64,000 nt of DNA from Vitis vinifera (GCF_030704535.1 NC_081815.1:4412501-4476500), one strand, 5' to 3'; positions 1 through 12,100 are shown, counted from the first letter of the stretch. Notes: generated from the sequence alone by a model not told the origin. Numbers and translations are program-made.

Positions 1-523
1 ATCTTGGCCTATTTCTTTGAAAGCACTCACCACTCACTCTCCATGCCTTTGCAGACGCTGATTAGGCGGGAAACTCTGATGATCGCACTTCCACATCAGC
101 TTATGTCATGTTTCTTGGGTGTAACCCAATTAGTTGGAGCTCTAAGAAACAAAAAACAATGACTCGATCCTCCACTAAAGCGGAATATTGAGCTGTTGCT
201 ACCACCGCAGCTGAAATCAATTGGGTGCAGAACCTACTTTATGAACTTTAGGCCCAATCTCCCTCTACTCCAACAATTTACTGCAACAATGTGGGTGCTA
301 TATATGTGTGTGCCAATCTTGTCTTTCATTCTCGCATGACACACATTGCCATTGATTTCCACTTTGTTCGTGATCAAGTGTCGAAGAAGTTGCTACGTGT
401 TTCTCATATTCATACATCTGACCAACTCGCTAACTCTCTCACAAAGCCCCTACCTCGCCTTCAGTTTTTAAATCATCGTTCCAAGCTTGGCATCCAAGAT
501 GGAAGCTCAATCTTGCGGGGGCA
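1..523 (+). pseudogene. Copia retrotransposon RNase H/pol C-terminus, decayed
   Basis: The plus strand reads as the end of a Ty1/Copia polyprotein. The frame shows the RNase H motif SSTKAEY near position 170, then a tract with T-K-P-L-P-R, the usual 'FTKALP'-type end of Copia RNase H, near position 440. The frame is interrupted by stops at about 188 (TGA right after AEY) and 250 (TAG), so no product is expected. The 5' part of the element lies outside the window or is lost. A G-rich polypurine tract (gcggggg, 515-521) sits just before the inferred 3' LTR, as expected for an element in plus orientation. Confidence 0.8.
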
Positions 524-753
524 TGAAAGGAAAACCCGTTGACCTATATATTTTTGGTAGCAAACACTACCCATGTTCTCTATCAATCTCCTACCAATCT
601 TGCTGTAATATCCATATTCTCTATCAATCTTCTACTACCAATCTTGGTGGTAATTTACAGCTCACACATACCTCTTAGAACCTGTATATAATACAATGAA
701 TCACAAAGGAATAAAGAGGTTCTTATTTTCCTATTCTTTCTGTAAACCTAACA
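524..753 (+). repeat. Probable 3' LTR of the decayed Copia element
   Basis: The segment starts TGAAAGG directly after a polypurine tract and ends CCTAACA, so it has TG...CA ends. It holds a TATA-like stretch (tgtatataataca, about 682-694) where an LTR promoter would be. The partner LTR is not in the window, so the borders are inferred, not proven by a second copy. Confidence 0.55.
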
Positions 754-3700
754 ATCCTCTCCTTCAAACTCAAAGAACCAGGGGAATTTGGCATCCACTT
801 CAGAATCAGTCGTCGCACAATACAGCTACTTGTTCTCATGGTCGACTCCTGCTGTGACCGTGTTGTTTAAGGTTCAAAAACTTAGAACCAGAGGCTACAA
901 GATTTGTTTAACATAGTAAAGAGCAATATACAAAGATGCATCCACAAACCCGCTGTGGGTTCATACTGAGACAGCGTATTAGGAACATATATTCTTGGTT
1001 GACAACTGAAGTAGCATTTGGGTTTAAAATATCGAATACAGAAGGCCCCTTAGAAAATTCATATCTTAACTCACTTTTCTTGTGGGTATGGGTATCTCTT
1101 AGTCCATCATGAGTAGGCAGTAAAGCTAGAATTATTGTCAGGGCAGCGTCGCCTTGTTGGACTCTGGATCATTCTCTTTGGTGGACTCAGGACTGAATCT
1201 TTTGTCTACGACATCAATCATAGAGTTTTACCATTTATTATAAGCTCCATTAATCATACTTTTTACATATAAATTAATAATCTAAAACATGATTTGTGTG
1301 CTTGTTTGCCTCAAACTTTTGTGGAACCACGTTAAAAAGGGCATCTCCTCGGCATATAGAATGTTATATGCATAAATGCAGAAATGGACGAATTCTAATC
1401 CACCATTGAAAGCAAGCATATCCTTTACATCCAGCTGGCCACCAATACTATTTGAAAAAAGTAAACCAATAATGGTATATTGTGACAAGTACTACCTAAA
1501 AAATAACCCAAAGATAAAATGTGATAAGTTAAGACCGTAGAAAGACAAGTCAAACTTTAATCTACGTTGATAAAGAAACTTAAAACTAGCAAAGGATAAG
1601 TTAGATCACAAGAACCACTTAAAAAGATACCATAAAAATCAAGAGTGTATATCCAAAAATATCGTACGGCATGTAAATCAATCATTAATCACACATAACA
1701 CCAATTACAAAATAAACTACAGATACCCAAGGAATGAACAGAGAGGGGACCTATCCCTTTTTATTTCTCGCTGATCTTTACAAAAGAAAATTTTTTCCCC
1801 TTCAACTGGAGAGACATTCAGAAAAAGTAGCATTATTCAGAGTGATACCTCAATAAACATAGCAGCGAACTCTCCCTAGACCTAACGCTAGTTGTTGATT
1901 GAATGTCCGGATAGCACGAGGCAATGAAATTGTGCTAGAGCAGCAAAAATGTAATTTTCAGTACCTACCAATCCACCATTGAAAGCAAGCATATAGAATG
2001 TTAAAAACGGCATCTCCTCGACGTATAGAATGTTATATATACCTTTAGTGTTCCATCAGTTTGCCACATAAAGTATGTCGTATTAAGAAAAGAAAGCAAT
2101 AATACCTTCTAATGCTTTTCTCAATTATCATTGTCATTACTAATAACACTTTCTTGTATTTTTTTTAATCAAATTTTCCACTACTCATCTTTATCTAAGA
2201 CAGCATACAATGAGACAGTCAGCAGATGAATCCATACAAAACCAAGATGTCAAAGTTGTAGAGCTGAGTGAGGATGCTATATTTTCCTTTCAGTTGTTTT
2301 TATAGCATTTAACTTCGGTCGTATTTGACATTGAATTGTATATGGCCGTGTCCATTCCCTTCGGTTTTTGGCATGACATATCACTGTGAAGTTTCCTGGA
2401 ATCCAAACACCATAAGAATTTGGAAATGCGGGAGGATGATGTGATTGATGGCAAGGATTGGGCGAACCGGTGGTGCAGCCGCTTCTGCTCTTTTCACCTT
2501 TATATTTTTCTCCTAGAGCCACCTCAAATTCAATTCCCAACAATATGTGGAGTATAATAAGAGCAAAACTGAAAGTTGCACTACAGAAAACCAATTTGAT
2601 TTAATGTTGAAAAAGTGCATTCACAAGATCTATATATTCTTCTACTGAATAAGTAGTTGGGGTTGGGAGAAATTCTTGTGTTTGGGACCATTTAATGGTC
2701 CTGTTTAGGAGTCTTTATCTGGAAGGTCGAAATAATTAAATGGCGGTAGCCACTCATTCTGTTGACTCCTTCTATACCATCCATCGAAATTTGGCAAGAG
2801 TCTGCGGAGTTAGGACAAAATCCAGCCACAATAAGATCAATTGGAACTAATTCTAGCACACATCTGTGTGCAGAAAACCAAATATTTCCCACTACATATT
2901 CTAATAAAATGTATGTTTCTCTTCCTCCATATATAATCTCCCATCAACAATACTTCTTTTTAACATTAGAATTAGTTCAAGTCTAAGGGCAGGAAACAAT
3001 AGTAGTGTTATGATCAAGTAATTACTGATGCCAATGGAATAAAATTTTATCCAAGAAAAGAGAAGCCCTTAATTATACACTCATCAGGAATTGTAGCCCT
3101 CAAAACTGGTTGATGGTTGGCGCTAGGATATTTCAAAGATTCTCTATCGTTGTCGGTCTGAATATTTAATTATCTTTCCTTCATTTTAGTCCTCGGTGGC
3201 TAGCAAAGTTAGAATAATAATGAATGCGCGGTGTTCCCTTGTTGGACTGTGTATAATTGTCTACGAGATGACTTGAGGAGCTTGAAATGATATAATTAAA
3301 TATAAGCCAGGATTTGTTTGCTTGTTTACCACAAACTTTGGGGAAGCACATCAGAAACGATATGCCCCTTAAGATATGGACATCTAAATGTATAATGCAA
3401 AATGGATCAAGAATCTAATCACAATTAAAGCAAGTTTTTCATTCTTTTTGTTTGTTTATTATGCATCACTTTACACATGGAGAATGAAAAGAAGTGGGAC
3501 ACTAGAACTTGAGTTCCTCTATATCAAGCATATTCCTTGGTCTCCTCAAGGATTATATTATCCTTTTACCTCCATGCAATGGCAGATATACACATATATG
3601 CCTCAAATCACATTCTATTGACCGTCCAAAAAATCATAGCGATGAGTCGAACCTCATCAAGATTCAAGACGATGATGATATGGAGATTAATGTCTGTCAT

Positions 3701-5481
3701 AGTCAATATTTTTTGCAAGACAAAATGAAATGAGATAAAGAAACCTTGGTTAATTTTGAAAAACTTAGAATATTAGTCTCTACAAAAGCGAAAAATTTGG
3801 GGTTGGTGGAACAGTGGAACATAGGCACAATTTTGAAAATGAATTGGATGAGCAAGATAAAAAGAAGGGAGCCATAAATCTTGAAATAAAAGATTTGCTG
3901 AAATGGTGGAAAAGGATCTGGGGTGGCTTGCCCTCAATAATTGGAATGAGGCACTGTATGCAAATAATAAAGAAATTAACACACCCACCATGTACACTTG
4001 GAGCTCTCTCTCTCCAACATCTGGCCTCTAAAGGATAGAAGGAGAGGGTGGGAAACATGCAACACCAGAGTGGACAATAATCCCTACCCAGGTAGATGTT
4101 GTTGTGATTTATTCTCTTTATGTGATAAGAGTCAAAAGGGATTAAACAAATGCTTGGCTGCATATTTAGTGGAATTGTGGAAGAAAAGAGGAGGTTTAGG
4201 GGCCCATAGAAGGTTGTCTGAATATGGGGTTTGGCATTCTCTTCTGTGCAGTGGACCACTTCCTCATGTTGTATGTTGCCCTAGTGGCTGGTGGGGGTGG
4301 TGATAGCTCACATTTCTGTCTGTTGGTTCATCTGCAGATGCACTGCATATCTACTCCTCCATACATACTAACTATTGAAAATTGAGTGCACGTGCAGATC
4401 ACATGGACATACAGCACATGTGGGCATATTGATAAACATGACTCTGATCCATCTGCAATAGGACTCCATTTCTTTCATGAGCCTCCTCCAATGATTTAGT
4501 CAAACCCCATTATATGTATCCTCTCAGATTATTGAGCTTGATTTTATTCATCCCACTCCTCTAGCTGACTTTGCAAGTGACCCTTCTCCCCTGCCATGAT
4601 TGTCACCAAAACTGAAGAAGTCAAGGATTCTACATTAGCATGATGAGTTCTTTTTCTCCTTTTCAAATTTGCTTTGAGATGGTGGGAGTCTGGTAGGGAC
4701 CCTGGCTCAATTATTAGATAAATACAGGCATCATGCACGGATGTGTAATAAGCCAGGTGTGCTGGCTGATAACTTTGTGTACAGTTGGTAGTTTGGAGCG
4801 GCTGGGGACTAGATGAATTGAAATTAACCTCAATTTCAATAATCTTTGTGAATGTTTTTCATCTTCATTTTGAGAAAGAAAATAATCATCATCATATATT
4901 AGTATTACTTTCAAATGTGTGCTCCACAAACGAGGATCACATGGAAGTTGGAAAAGAAAACATTTTCCTTTTTTCAATTACTTAATTGTCAATAGAAAAG
5001 AAGCAAATCTCATTTCTGAAAGTATGATAGGAACAAAATAGGGAGAATTCAATTCCAAACTCTATGAAAAGCAAAAATGGAATATTATTTCACTTTCGGA
5101 TGCTTTCAAACAATGTCTTTCTTAGTCTAGTAATTCAGTGACTACGAGATCGATGGTGACAATCGATGGTACTCCTTATAAAGCCGCTTATTGTTATCCA
5201 CATGTTAGAATCTGTATCTTTCTCTACTTTTTCCCTGATTCAAGGCTTCCAAGAATAAGGTTCAGAAAAACGCCCCTTGAATTTCTTCAAAAGAAACTTC
5301 ATCATCTTTTATATTTCGGAAAATAGTTGCGCTAAACCTTTTTAATTCCACAAAAGCTCTTATACCCACCTGATGAGAAAATCATAACACCCATATGCAG
5401 TTAGAAAAATAAAATGAAATAGAAGAGAAAATATTTACATGGTTGAACATAATTGCCTACGTCCATGGCGAGAGGGAGATT
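754..5481. other. Intergenic DNA without a supported gene
   Basis: No convincing coding region is visible in these 4.7 kb. Open frames are short, lack recognisable domains and overlap on both strands. A diverged direct duplication links about 1110-1420 with 3190-3420: both have a cttgttggact block, a tgtctacga block, a gcttgttt block followed by caaactt, and a similar tail. A smaller scrambled copy of part of the first block lies at 1971-2040. A minus-strand frame at 2277-2594 begins with a hydrophobic signal-like stretch and is reported separately as a weak candidate. Confidence 0.6.
2277..2594 (-). CDS. Hypothetical small protein with signal-like N-terminus (weak)
   Basis: This 105-codon frame on the minus strand begins with ATG, then about 25 mostly hydrophobic residues that resemble a secretion signal. 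The remainder is polar with a few cysteines and a proline/histidine-rich stretch. A TATA-like tract (GAATATATAG on the minus strand, about 2620-2630) lies shortly upstream. I recognise no family. The cysteine pattern does not match a peptide-hormone class I know, and an open frame of this size can occur by chance in plant DNA. It is listed only as a candidate. Confidence 0.15.
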   Translation of the reverse strand: MVFCSATFSFALIILHILLGIEFEVALGEKYKGEKSRSGCTTGSPNPCHQSHHPPAFPNSYGVWIPGNFTVICHAKNRREWTRPYTIQCQIRPKLNAIKTTERKI

Positions 5482-5771
5482 TGTTGGTATAAGATTAAAT
5501 ACTTATACAAAATATGTATTTTTGGGCTGCTGGGACTTTTTTTTTATTGATGAAGAATGCTGAATTTATACATGAACTTGTAACTTAAATGACATTAGAA
5601 TAGCAGAAAATCAAGCTACTAGATGATGAACAACTACTTCCTATAAAATAGAAACCAAATCTTGACCAAATAAAAAAAAAGAAAATATCTAGATGTTGCA
5701 GATTTTGTGGAAGACTCCAGCTGCAATATTCAAAATTCAAATTCCAGCAAATACTAAGTCAAAATTCAACA
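5482..5771 (-). repeat. 3' LTR of the Copia element
   Basis: A 290-bp direct repeat of 7620-7908, beginning TGTTGGTATAAG and ending ATTCAACA. The element runs on the minus strand, so this left copy is its 3' LTR. The left flank is the AGATT target duplication. Confidence 0.93.
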
Positions 5772-5781
5772 CTCCTCCTTG

Positions 5782-6485
5782 ACTTCGTAGATGCAAACTC
5801 CAAGTCTTGCACGTAGACACTCAAACCAAACTTCGAAAGGGGTCTGCTTCTTTAACACTTTTGTTGGCAATATGTTCAGAAAATATACTGCTCTACTTGC
5901 AGTTTTAGCCCAAAATTGTTTGCATTCCATTTCAAGGATGGCATTTTTTTAGATCCACCAAACATTGTTTGCATTCCATTTCAAGGATGGCATTTTTTGA
6001 GATCCACCAACATCAGTATGCACCAGTTGCAGTTTTTGGGTTGCTCTCCAGGATATTTTCTTTGGAAAGGGAAGTTTAGTTTGCTTCCCATATTGACAAG
6101 TAGCACATATAAGAAGATCTTTTTCTAAGTCAGGAAGTCCTTCAACTATTTGATTTTTCTTCATGTAGAGCACATCATCATGATGAAAGTGCTCGACCCT
6201 TCTGTCCCAAAACATTGTTGTGCTATCTTGTTGTAAAATAGCAGTATGCTCATCTTCCAGTAAATTCAAGGCAAAACTCTTGCCCTTCATTTTTATGTTG
6301 AACACCTCTTTGCCTTCAGCATCCTTGATAATGCAATTCCTATCTTCAAAATAAACTTTAAATTCTTTCTCAACGAGCTGTCCAACACTGAGTAAGTTTT
6401 GGTCAATGTCAGGCACAAACAAAACATCATAAATGAGTTTCAAACCTGTTTGGCTTTCGATAGCAACCGTTCCTTTGCCCTTCAC
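5782..6485 (-). pseudogene. Copia pol remnant: gag-pre-integrase plus integrase and RNase H scraps
   Basis: Downstream of the gag/protease frame an open frame (5949-6485, 178 codons) carries the gag-pre-integrase domain: FVPDIDQNLLSVGQL near its start and a C-x2-C pair in ICATCQYGK. It enters the integrase core (LVHTDVGG) and is then cut short. A fragment with T-A-V-Y/L-P-T-K-like and TPFE-W motifs, typical of mid-integrase, follows near 5800-5910, and then RNase H tail sequence runs to the polypurine tract. Reverse transcriptase and most of integrase and RNase H are absent. A tandem duplication of about 46 bp (about 5918-5998, marked by two copies of gcattccatttcaaggatgg) sits at the deletion junction. 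Confidence 0.8.
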
Positions 6486-6491
6486 TGGAAT

Positions 6492-7541
6492 TTACTTACC
6501 ATTTCCAATTCTGACTTTGGAAATAGTTGTTCTATCAAGTTCTCTAAAGAGATCTTGATTATTTGTCATGTGGTTTGTACAACCACTATCCACAAGCCAG
6601 CTTTTAGAGGTGTTTTTATTAGCAAAACACGTTGCTGCAAACAATTGCTCCTCCTGACAATAGTCAACTACTGCATTAGTTTCTTCCTGCTGTTGATTTT
6701 TGCAAATCCTCTCCACATGTCCTTGTTTACCACACTTGTTGCATTTCACATCTGGTCTCCACCAACATTTTTGTGGAGAATGATTTGTCTTCTTGCAATG
6801 AGGACAAGGTGGAAAAACTCCATTTTTCTGGTTGTTGCCACACGACTTGTTGTTGTTCACCTTTCCATTTTTATGGCCTGCATTTTTCTGCATTCTTGCT
6901 TGAAATGCTCCTTCTGCAGTATCTCCTTGTCTCATGAGTCTTCTTTGTTCCACAGCCTCCAAGGAATGTAATAATTCTGTCAAGCTAATAGTTGACAGAT
7001 CTTTTGAATTCTCCAAAGAGGAAATTGTAACTTCATATTTCTCAGGAAGTGTAACCAATATCTTTTGAACAATCTTCTCATTGGAAAATTCTTTTCCAAG
7101 CAGCCTAACTTTGTCTGCTATTGAAAGAAGTTGTGCAGCATAGTCTTTAACAGCATCAGACTCCCTCATTTTCTTCATTTCAAATTCTCGAATCAAGTTC
7201 ATCACCTGCATGTTCTTGATTCTTTCATCTCCTTTGTATTCCTCCTTGAGATACTCCCAAATTTCTGCAGCTGAATCAATTTTCATAATTTTGATGAAAA
7301 TTGATGGTGAAACTGCAGCAAACAAGCAAGCTTTCGCTTTAGCCTTTCTTGTCCTTCTTTCTTTATGCAACTTCATTTGAGCCACAGTTGGATTGGCTCC
7401 TAGGGGAGGAACTTCATAATTTTCTTCAACTGCTTCCCAAACATCAAGTGCTTGTAGATGAACTGTCATTCTAACAGCCCAAGTTTCATAATTGTCTCCA
7501 TCAAGAATTGATGGTGCAACTGTGAGACTTGACTCTTCCAT
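6492..7541 (-). CDS. Copia Gag with protease motif
   Basis: An intact 349-codon frame gives the structural Gag protein of the element, which packages retrotransposon RNA in virus-like particles in the cytoplasm. The N-terminal half fits the UBN2/Copia-type gag family (LxGxNYxxWAxxM near residue 15, then DSAxEIWxxL near 88). Two CCHC zinc knuckles lie at about residues 246-259 and 267-280, both C-x2-C-x4-H-x4-C. The aspartic protease motif D-S-G is at about 318-320 (WLVDSGCTNHMT). The frame stops 27 residues later, and pre-integrase sequence resumes a few bases on. The stop falls inside GGTAAGTAA, a near-perfect plant 5' splice site. The left start ATG follows about 80 bases of leader after the primer-binding site. 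Confidence 0.88.
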   Translation of the reverse strand: MEESSLTVAPSILDGDNYETWAVRMTVHLQALDVWEAVEENYEVPPLGANPTVAQMKLHKERRTRKAKAKACLFAAVSPSIFIKIMKIDSAAEIWEYLKEEYKGDERIKNMQVMNLIREFEMKKMRESDAVKDYAAQLLSIADKVRLLGKEFSNEKIVQKILVTLPEKYEVTISSLENSKDLSTISLTELLHSLEAVEQRRLMRQGDTAEGAFQARMQKNAGHKNGKVNNNKSCGNNQKNGVFPPCPHCKKTNHSPQKCWWRPDVKCNKCGKQGHVERICKNQQQEETNAVVDYCQEEQLFAATCFANKNTSKSWLVDSGCTNHMTNNQDLFRELDRTTISKVRIGNGK

Positions 7542-7619
7542 TGCTATATGATTTTAGAAGGTGTTTGGGTTCTCTCACCTCACTGGCCCCTCAAGATAAC
7601 TATGGCTCTGATACCACTT

Positions 7620-7908
7620 TGTTGGTATAAGATTAAATACTTATACAAAATATGTATTTTTGGGCTGCTGGGACTTTTTTTTTATTGATGAAGAATGCTG
7701 AATTTATACATGAACTTGTAACTTAAATGACATTAGAATAGCAGAAAATCAAGCTACTAGATGATGAACAACTACTTCCTATAAAATAGAAACCAAATCT
7801 TGACCAAATAAAAATAAGAAAATATCTAGATGTTGCAGATTTTGTGGAAGACTCCAGCTGCAATATTCAAAATTCAAATTCCAGCAAATACTAAGTCAAA
7901 ATTCAACA
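7620..7908 (-). repeat. 5' LTR of the Copia element
   Basis: A 289-bp copy of 5482-5771. The initiator-Met primer-binding site lies immediately to its left (minus strand), and the right flank AGATT (7909-7913) repeats the left target site. Confidence 0.93.
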
Positions 7909-8997
7909 AGATTAAATTTACTAATGAAATTTAAGAATATACATTTTAAACTCTTTCAATTTTTCTCTACCCAAAACCTAATACACCCTTTGTCTTCTTT
8001 CGTTTCACTTTATATCTCTGACTGCGTGAATTCTGCTAAATTTCTTTCTGAAGTTGGTAAGGTAGCACACCACCACGACATGGGTGAACTACTCCTGCCC
8101 GCCAATAAAGTCAGCTGATCGATGAACCGACCATTCACCTCTTTGATTATATGGCCCCTACACTTTAGGCCTAAGATTTTGGGTTCAAAGCTCATAATGT
8201 CTCTTCCTGAGTGGAGTATCCAGCGTACACCTGTATGGTCGCAATCCCTATTGACTCCTCCAGTGATGAAAAGAACCAACGTTCAGTTAATACTGTTGAA
8301 AATTTCCATGTTCAACTTACATATAGACACTAGTTCTATACCATTGCAACTTAGCCACTTCCTTGACTGACGAAGTTGGCATGCCTTTGCAGCTAAGCCA
8401 GTTGTTTGATCTATCAATGCAGCCATCCCAATCGATTCTAAAAATGATAGTTGAGTATAACTCCTTGTAAAAACCAAATAATTGAATGGGCACTGTAATA
8501 ACATTGTTTTCATGTCAAAAAAGGGCTGCTCATGTGATCAATAAAATAAAATTTCTCCCTCTCTTTTTGCCCATACAGAGACAAAGGAGTTAGCAAGGGA
8601 AAACAAAAGGTGGGAAGCATTTGCGCGCTCTTGTGGGGTAGCAAAAGCACTTGATGAAACTTGGAAGGGTTGGTGTACTGTGGTTCACATATATCCTCTG
8701 TAACCAAGAGGCTATTATCCTATCAAAAAGGAGAAGTGGTAACAAAAATGCCACGGGCATTGCACGTTCCAGATTCCATTTATTTTGCTCTTATACCTTC
8801 CTCTCTAACAAATCAACATCACCTTTAGTTTTTCTTATTTTTCTAAAAAATATCTGCTAAAACAACAAAATTTAAATCAGTCCCTAGAACCTTCCACATT
8901 GAAAATGGGATGAACCTAATCTCTTCCCAGCGGTGGCCTGTCTCAAGCTGGTAGTGGTGGGGCACTTTTAGTTGAACATGGTCTACATAACTTTGCC
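7909..8997. other. Upstream region of the NPF6.2-type gene
   Basis: No gene is supported here. Open frames are short, lie on both strands and have no recognisable domains. The last few hundred bases should hold the promoter of the transporter gene that follows, but I can point only to its TATA box. Confidence 0.5.
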
Positions 8998-9005
8998 TAT
9001 AAAAG
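8998..9005 (+). promoter_or_regulatory. TATA box of the NPF6.2-type gene
   Basis: TATAAAAG lies 126 bp before the proposed start codon. There is no other ATG between this box and the ATG at 9124, which supports that codon as the true start. Confidence 0.7.
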
Positions 9006-9123
9006 GAGAAGCTCCCAAGATAGCTAAGTCGTCAATTGGAGCATAGAAGAGAGGAAGATTCTCACTTTCCTAGCTTTCAATCTTTTTCAGGTTTCAAGTT
9101 TTCCTACACTAAGAGTTGGCAAA

Positions 9124-12100
9124 ATGGTTATTATTGAGTTACTTTTATTACTTCGTTTCTTAAGATACTCTTTTGAATCAATGACAGTTGGTACTTGTCA
9201 TCTTGTTCATAGTTTAATTTTTTTTTTTTTAATTTTGTCTTAATCTCTCAGGAAGGGAAGATGAGTTGGACAGTTGCTGATGCTGTAGATTACAAAGGGT
9301 TCCCTGCTGATAGATCAAAAACCGGTGGTTGGGTGCCTGCTGCTCTTATTCTAGGTTTGTTAATCTCTTGTTATATATATCTGTAAGCTAGCTTCTTCAT
9401 ATATCATGTTTCCACCATCATTGATCCTTGTGGTTTGGCTTCAGCTTAGAACTCAAAACTATGCTCCATGGCCTATGTCTTTTTTCTCTTTCCTTTTCTT
9501 TCCTGGTTGGAAAACCAAAAGTGCATTATCTCTTCCTTTTCTTCTTCTTTGCTTGTCTGTTTTCTTGTTTGGACTATTCTGTTCATTCAAGGCCTTTTTC
9601 AAAATCAAAGAACTAATCATTTTCCATATGATCTTGAAGCTTGCTTCACGATGTTCAATTTCAATAGATCTGGGGACTTTAATTCCAATTCTAACATTTT
9701 CACAACACTTGAGTTTACAGTCCAGTTTTTAAAATCACATTCTATTTGCTTTAGTTGATGATAACATCCATACTTTCTGATTTTATTATTATTTTATTAT
9801 TTTTTATTTTGTATATTTATATTAACTAGTTAAATGGGAAAAATATGTAGAGGCAAGAAAGGAAGGAGGGAGGGAGGGAGAGAGAGTTTTTCTAATGTGA
9901 AACTTTTCATTCACTCAGCATGTGATCTGTTGGTAATGAATTTTGAAAAGAATAGTAAGCAGGTGGTTCATGCTAAATGACCAACTAGCTAGGGAGACAT
10001 AAGTAGAAAACAAAAGCTCATCAGAAGATTCTGCACTTCAGATACGAAACCTCCTCATCGGGTGTCAATGTTTCCCTAAAAGTCAACTCAAGTTCTTAAT
10101 TTTATCTGCAAACTTTGCTTTGTTCTATTTTATTTGACTGGGCAGGAGGGGTATTTGATCTGTGAGGGAAGACAATCTGAGTGGGACCCTTAGAACACAA
10201 ATCTTTACACTTTGCATATATATGATAATATTTCATGTCCTCTTTGAAAGTTTGTGGGGATAAGGCAGATATTCTATCTGGTTCACTCATGTGAAGTATG
10301 CAGATATACTCTTATTCCCATCCTCTTTTTCCCCACCTTGCTTTATACAATTATGCACCCAACTTTATAAAAGAACCAGCCCTTTTTATCATCTTACTGT
10401 CTTTTGTTATTCAAAAATTAAATTCTAATATGTACCTTATGAATTCCTTAATTTCTGATATTTTTAATTTTTGATCCTTGTCCCCACAATATAAATTATA
10501 TTAGAAGTAAGAGGGAATCGAAAAAATGAAGAAGATCAGGAAATTTAGCAATTGTTTAGTTGAGAAAAAAAATATTTAAGTCTTTTTAGTCTTTAATGAA
10601 GTGAGTATTTTTTGTGGCACCTGAATTTACAGATCTCTCAAAATTTTGACAGGGATTGAAATATGCGAGAGGCTTTCGACCATGGGAATAGCAGTAAACC
10701 TTGTGACATATTTGGTTTCCACAATGCATCTGCCTAGTGCTACTTCAGCTAATACTGTGACAGATTTTATGGGCACATCCTTTCTCCTGTGTCTGCTTGG
10801 AGGCTTTCTTGCTGATTCTTTCCTTGGAAGGTTCAGAACAATTGCTATCTTTGCCACAGTACAAGCAATGGTGAGTGTAAATAGTCCAACAAATTCTATC
10901 TATAAAAATGATCCTTCTTTCCCATATGCCACCAGCACCACCACGTTTGGATGGAAAAATAAAATTGGTAATAAGGAATGAGCTACCCTTTGTTTTACTT
11001 TTATTCATTGTTTTTAATCTTCATTTTGGTGATAACTATGATTTAGGGTACTGGCATGTTAGCAATAATCACCAGACTGCCGCAGCTTCAACCACCTCCA
11101 TGCAAAAATACTCCTACCCAAACATGCAAACAAGCCAATGGCTTCCAAATGGGAATTCTATACTTGGCCTTGTATCTGATTGCACTGGGGACGGGTGGCC
11201 TAAAATCGAGTGTCTCAGGATTTGGAACCGATCAATTCGATGACAAGGATGAAAAAGAGCAGTCCCAGATGATCTATTTCTTCAGCAGGTTCTTTTTCTT
11301 CATTAGCACAGGAACTTTGATGGCAGTTACCGTCCTCGTCTACATACAAGATGAAGTGAGTCGAAGCTTGGGTTATGGAATTTGTTGTGTCTCAATGCTT
11401 ATAGCCATCTTGGTGTACTTTTCCGGGACTAAAAGATACAGATACAAGAAAAGTGTGGGAAGTCCCATTGTGCACATTTCCCAAGTTATTGTAGCTGCCA
11501 TGAGGAAGAGGAAGATGGATCTTCCTTTTAATGCCAGCTTACTGTATGAGGATTCTGCTGAGGGTTCAAGAATCCAGCACACAGATCAGTTCCGGTGAGT
11601 AATTTTTATTCAACTAGAAATATTCAAGTAATCTTCTGGCATTATTTGTAACAATATTGATCTCATGTTTTTTCTGTTGTAGTTGCTTGGACAAGGCTGC
11701 CATTCTAGCAGGAGAGTTTGATAAAACTGCCAGTTCTGATCCAAACCCTTGGAAGCTATGCTCAGTGACAAGGGTAGAAGAAGTGAAAATGATGGCCAGG
11801 CTGCTGCCAATATGGGCCACAACCATCATATTTTGGACTACATATGCCCAGATGATCACATTTTCAGTTGAGCAAGCATCCACCATGGAGAGATCAATTG
11901 GCAATTTCCAAATTCCAGCCGGCTCTCTTACTGTCTTCTTTGTTGCAGCCATATTGATTACTCTGGCAGTTTATGACCGATTCATCATGCCAATGTGGAA
12001 GAAATGGAGAGGAAAGCCAGGTAAATTAGAAAGAAAAATAATTTTATGTGTGACTCAAGGGGATCAAAGCATCACCTTAAATGAATATGTGTTCTCTCTC

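Larger units (their letters stand above)
5482..7908 (-). mobile_element. Young non-autonomous Ty1/Copia element, internally deleted
   Basis: Two nearly identical LTRs (5482-5771 and 7620-7908) have ends TGTTG...CAACA and differ only in one A-rich run by my reading. They are flanked by a perfect 5-bp target duplication, AGATT (5477-5481 and 7909-7913). The element is on the minus strand. Next to the right LTR is the primer-binding site TGGTATCAGAGCC (minus), matching the 3' end of initiator tRNA-Met. Next to the left LTR is a purine tract (AAGGAGGAG, minus). The 1.85-kb interior keeps gag, the protease motif, the gag-pre-integrase domain and scraps of integrase and the RNase H tail. Reverse transcriptase is missing. 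The near-identity of the LTRs points to recent insertion, so enzymes were probably supplied by another copy. Confidence 0.93.

Noticed and set aside
4200-4260. Possible miRNA precursor (TTGGCATTCT resembles the start of miR394)
   Set aside because: Only the first ten bases match, and no hairpin arm complementary to it was seen.
3780-4303. Overlapping open frames of 159 codons (minus) and 101 codons (plus)
   Set aside because: They occupy the same DNA on opposite strands, have no recognisable domain and no supporting splice or promoter signals.
6399-6971. A 190-codon plus-strand frame
   Set aside because: It is the antisense shadow of the Copia gag/protease frame, which has zinc knuckles and a protease motif.
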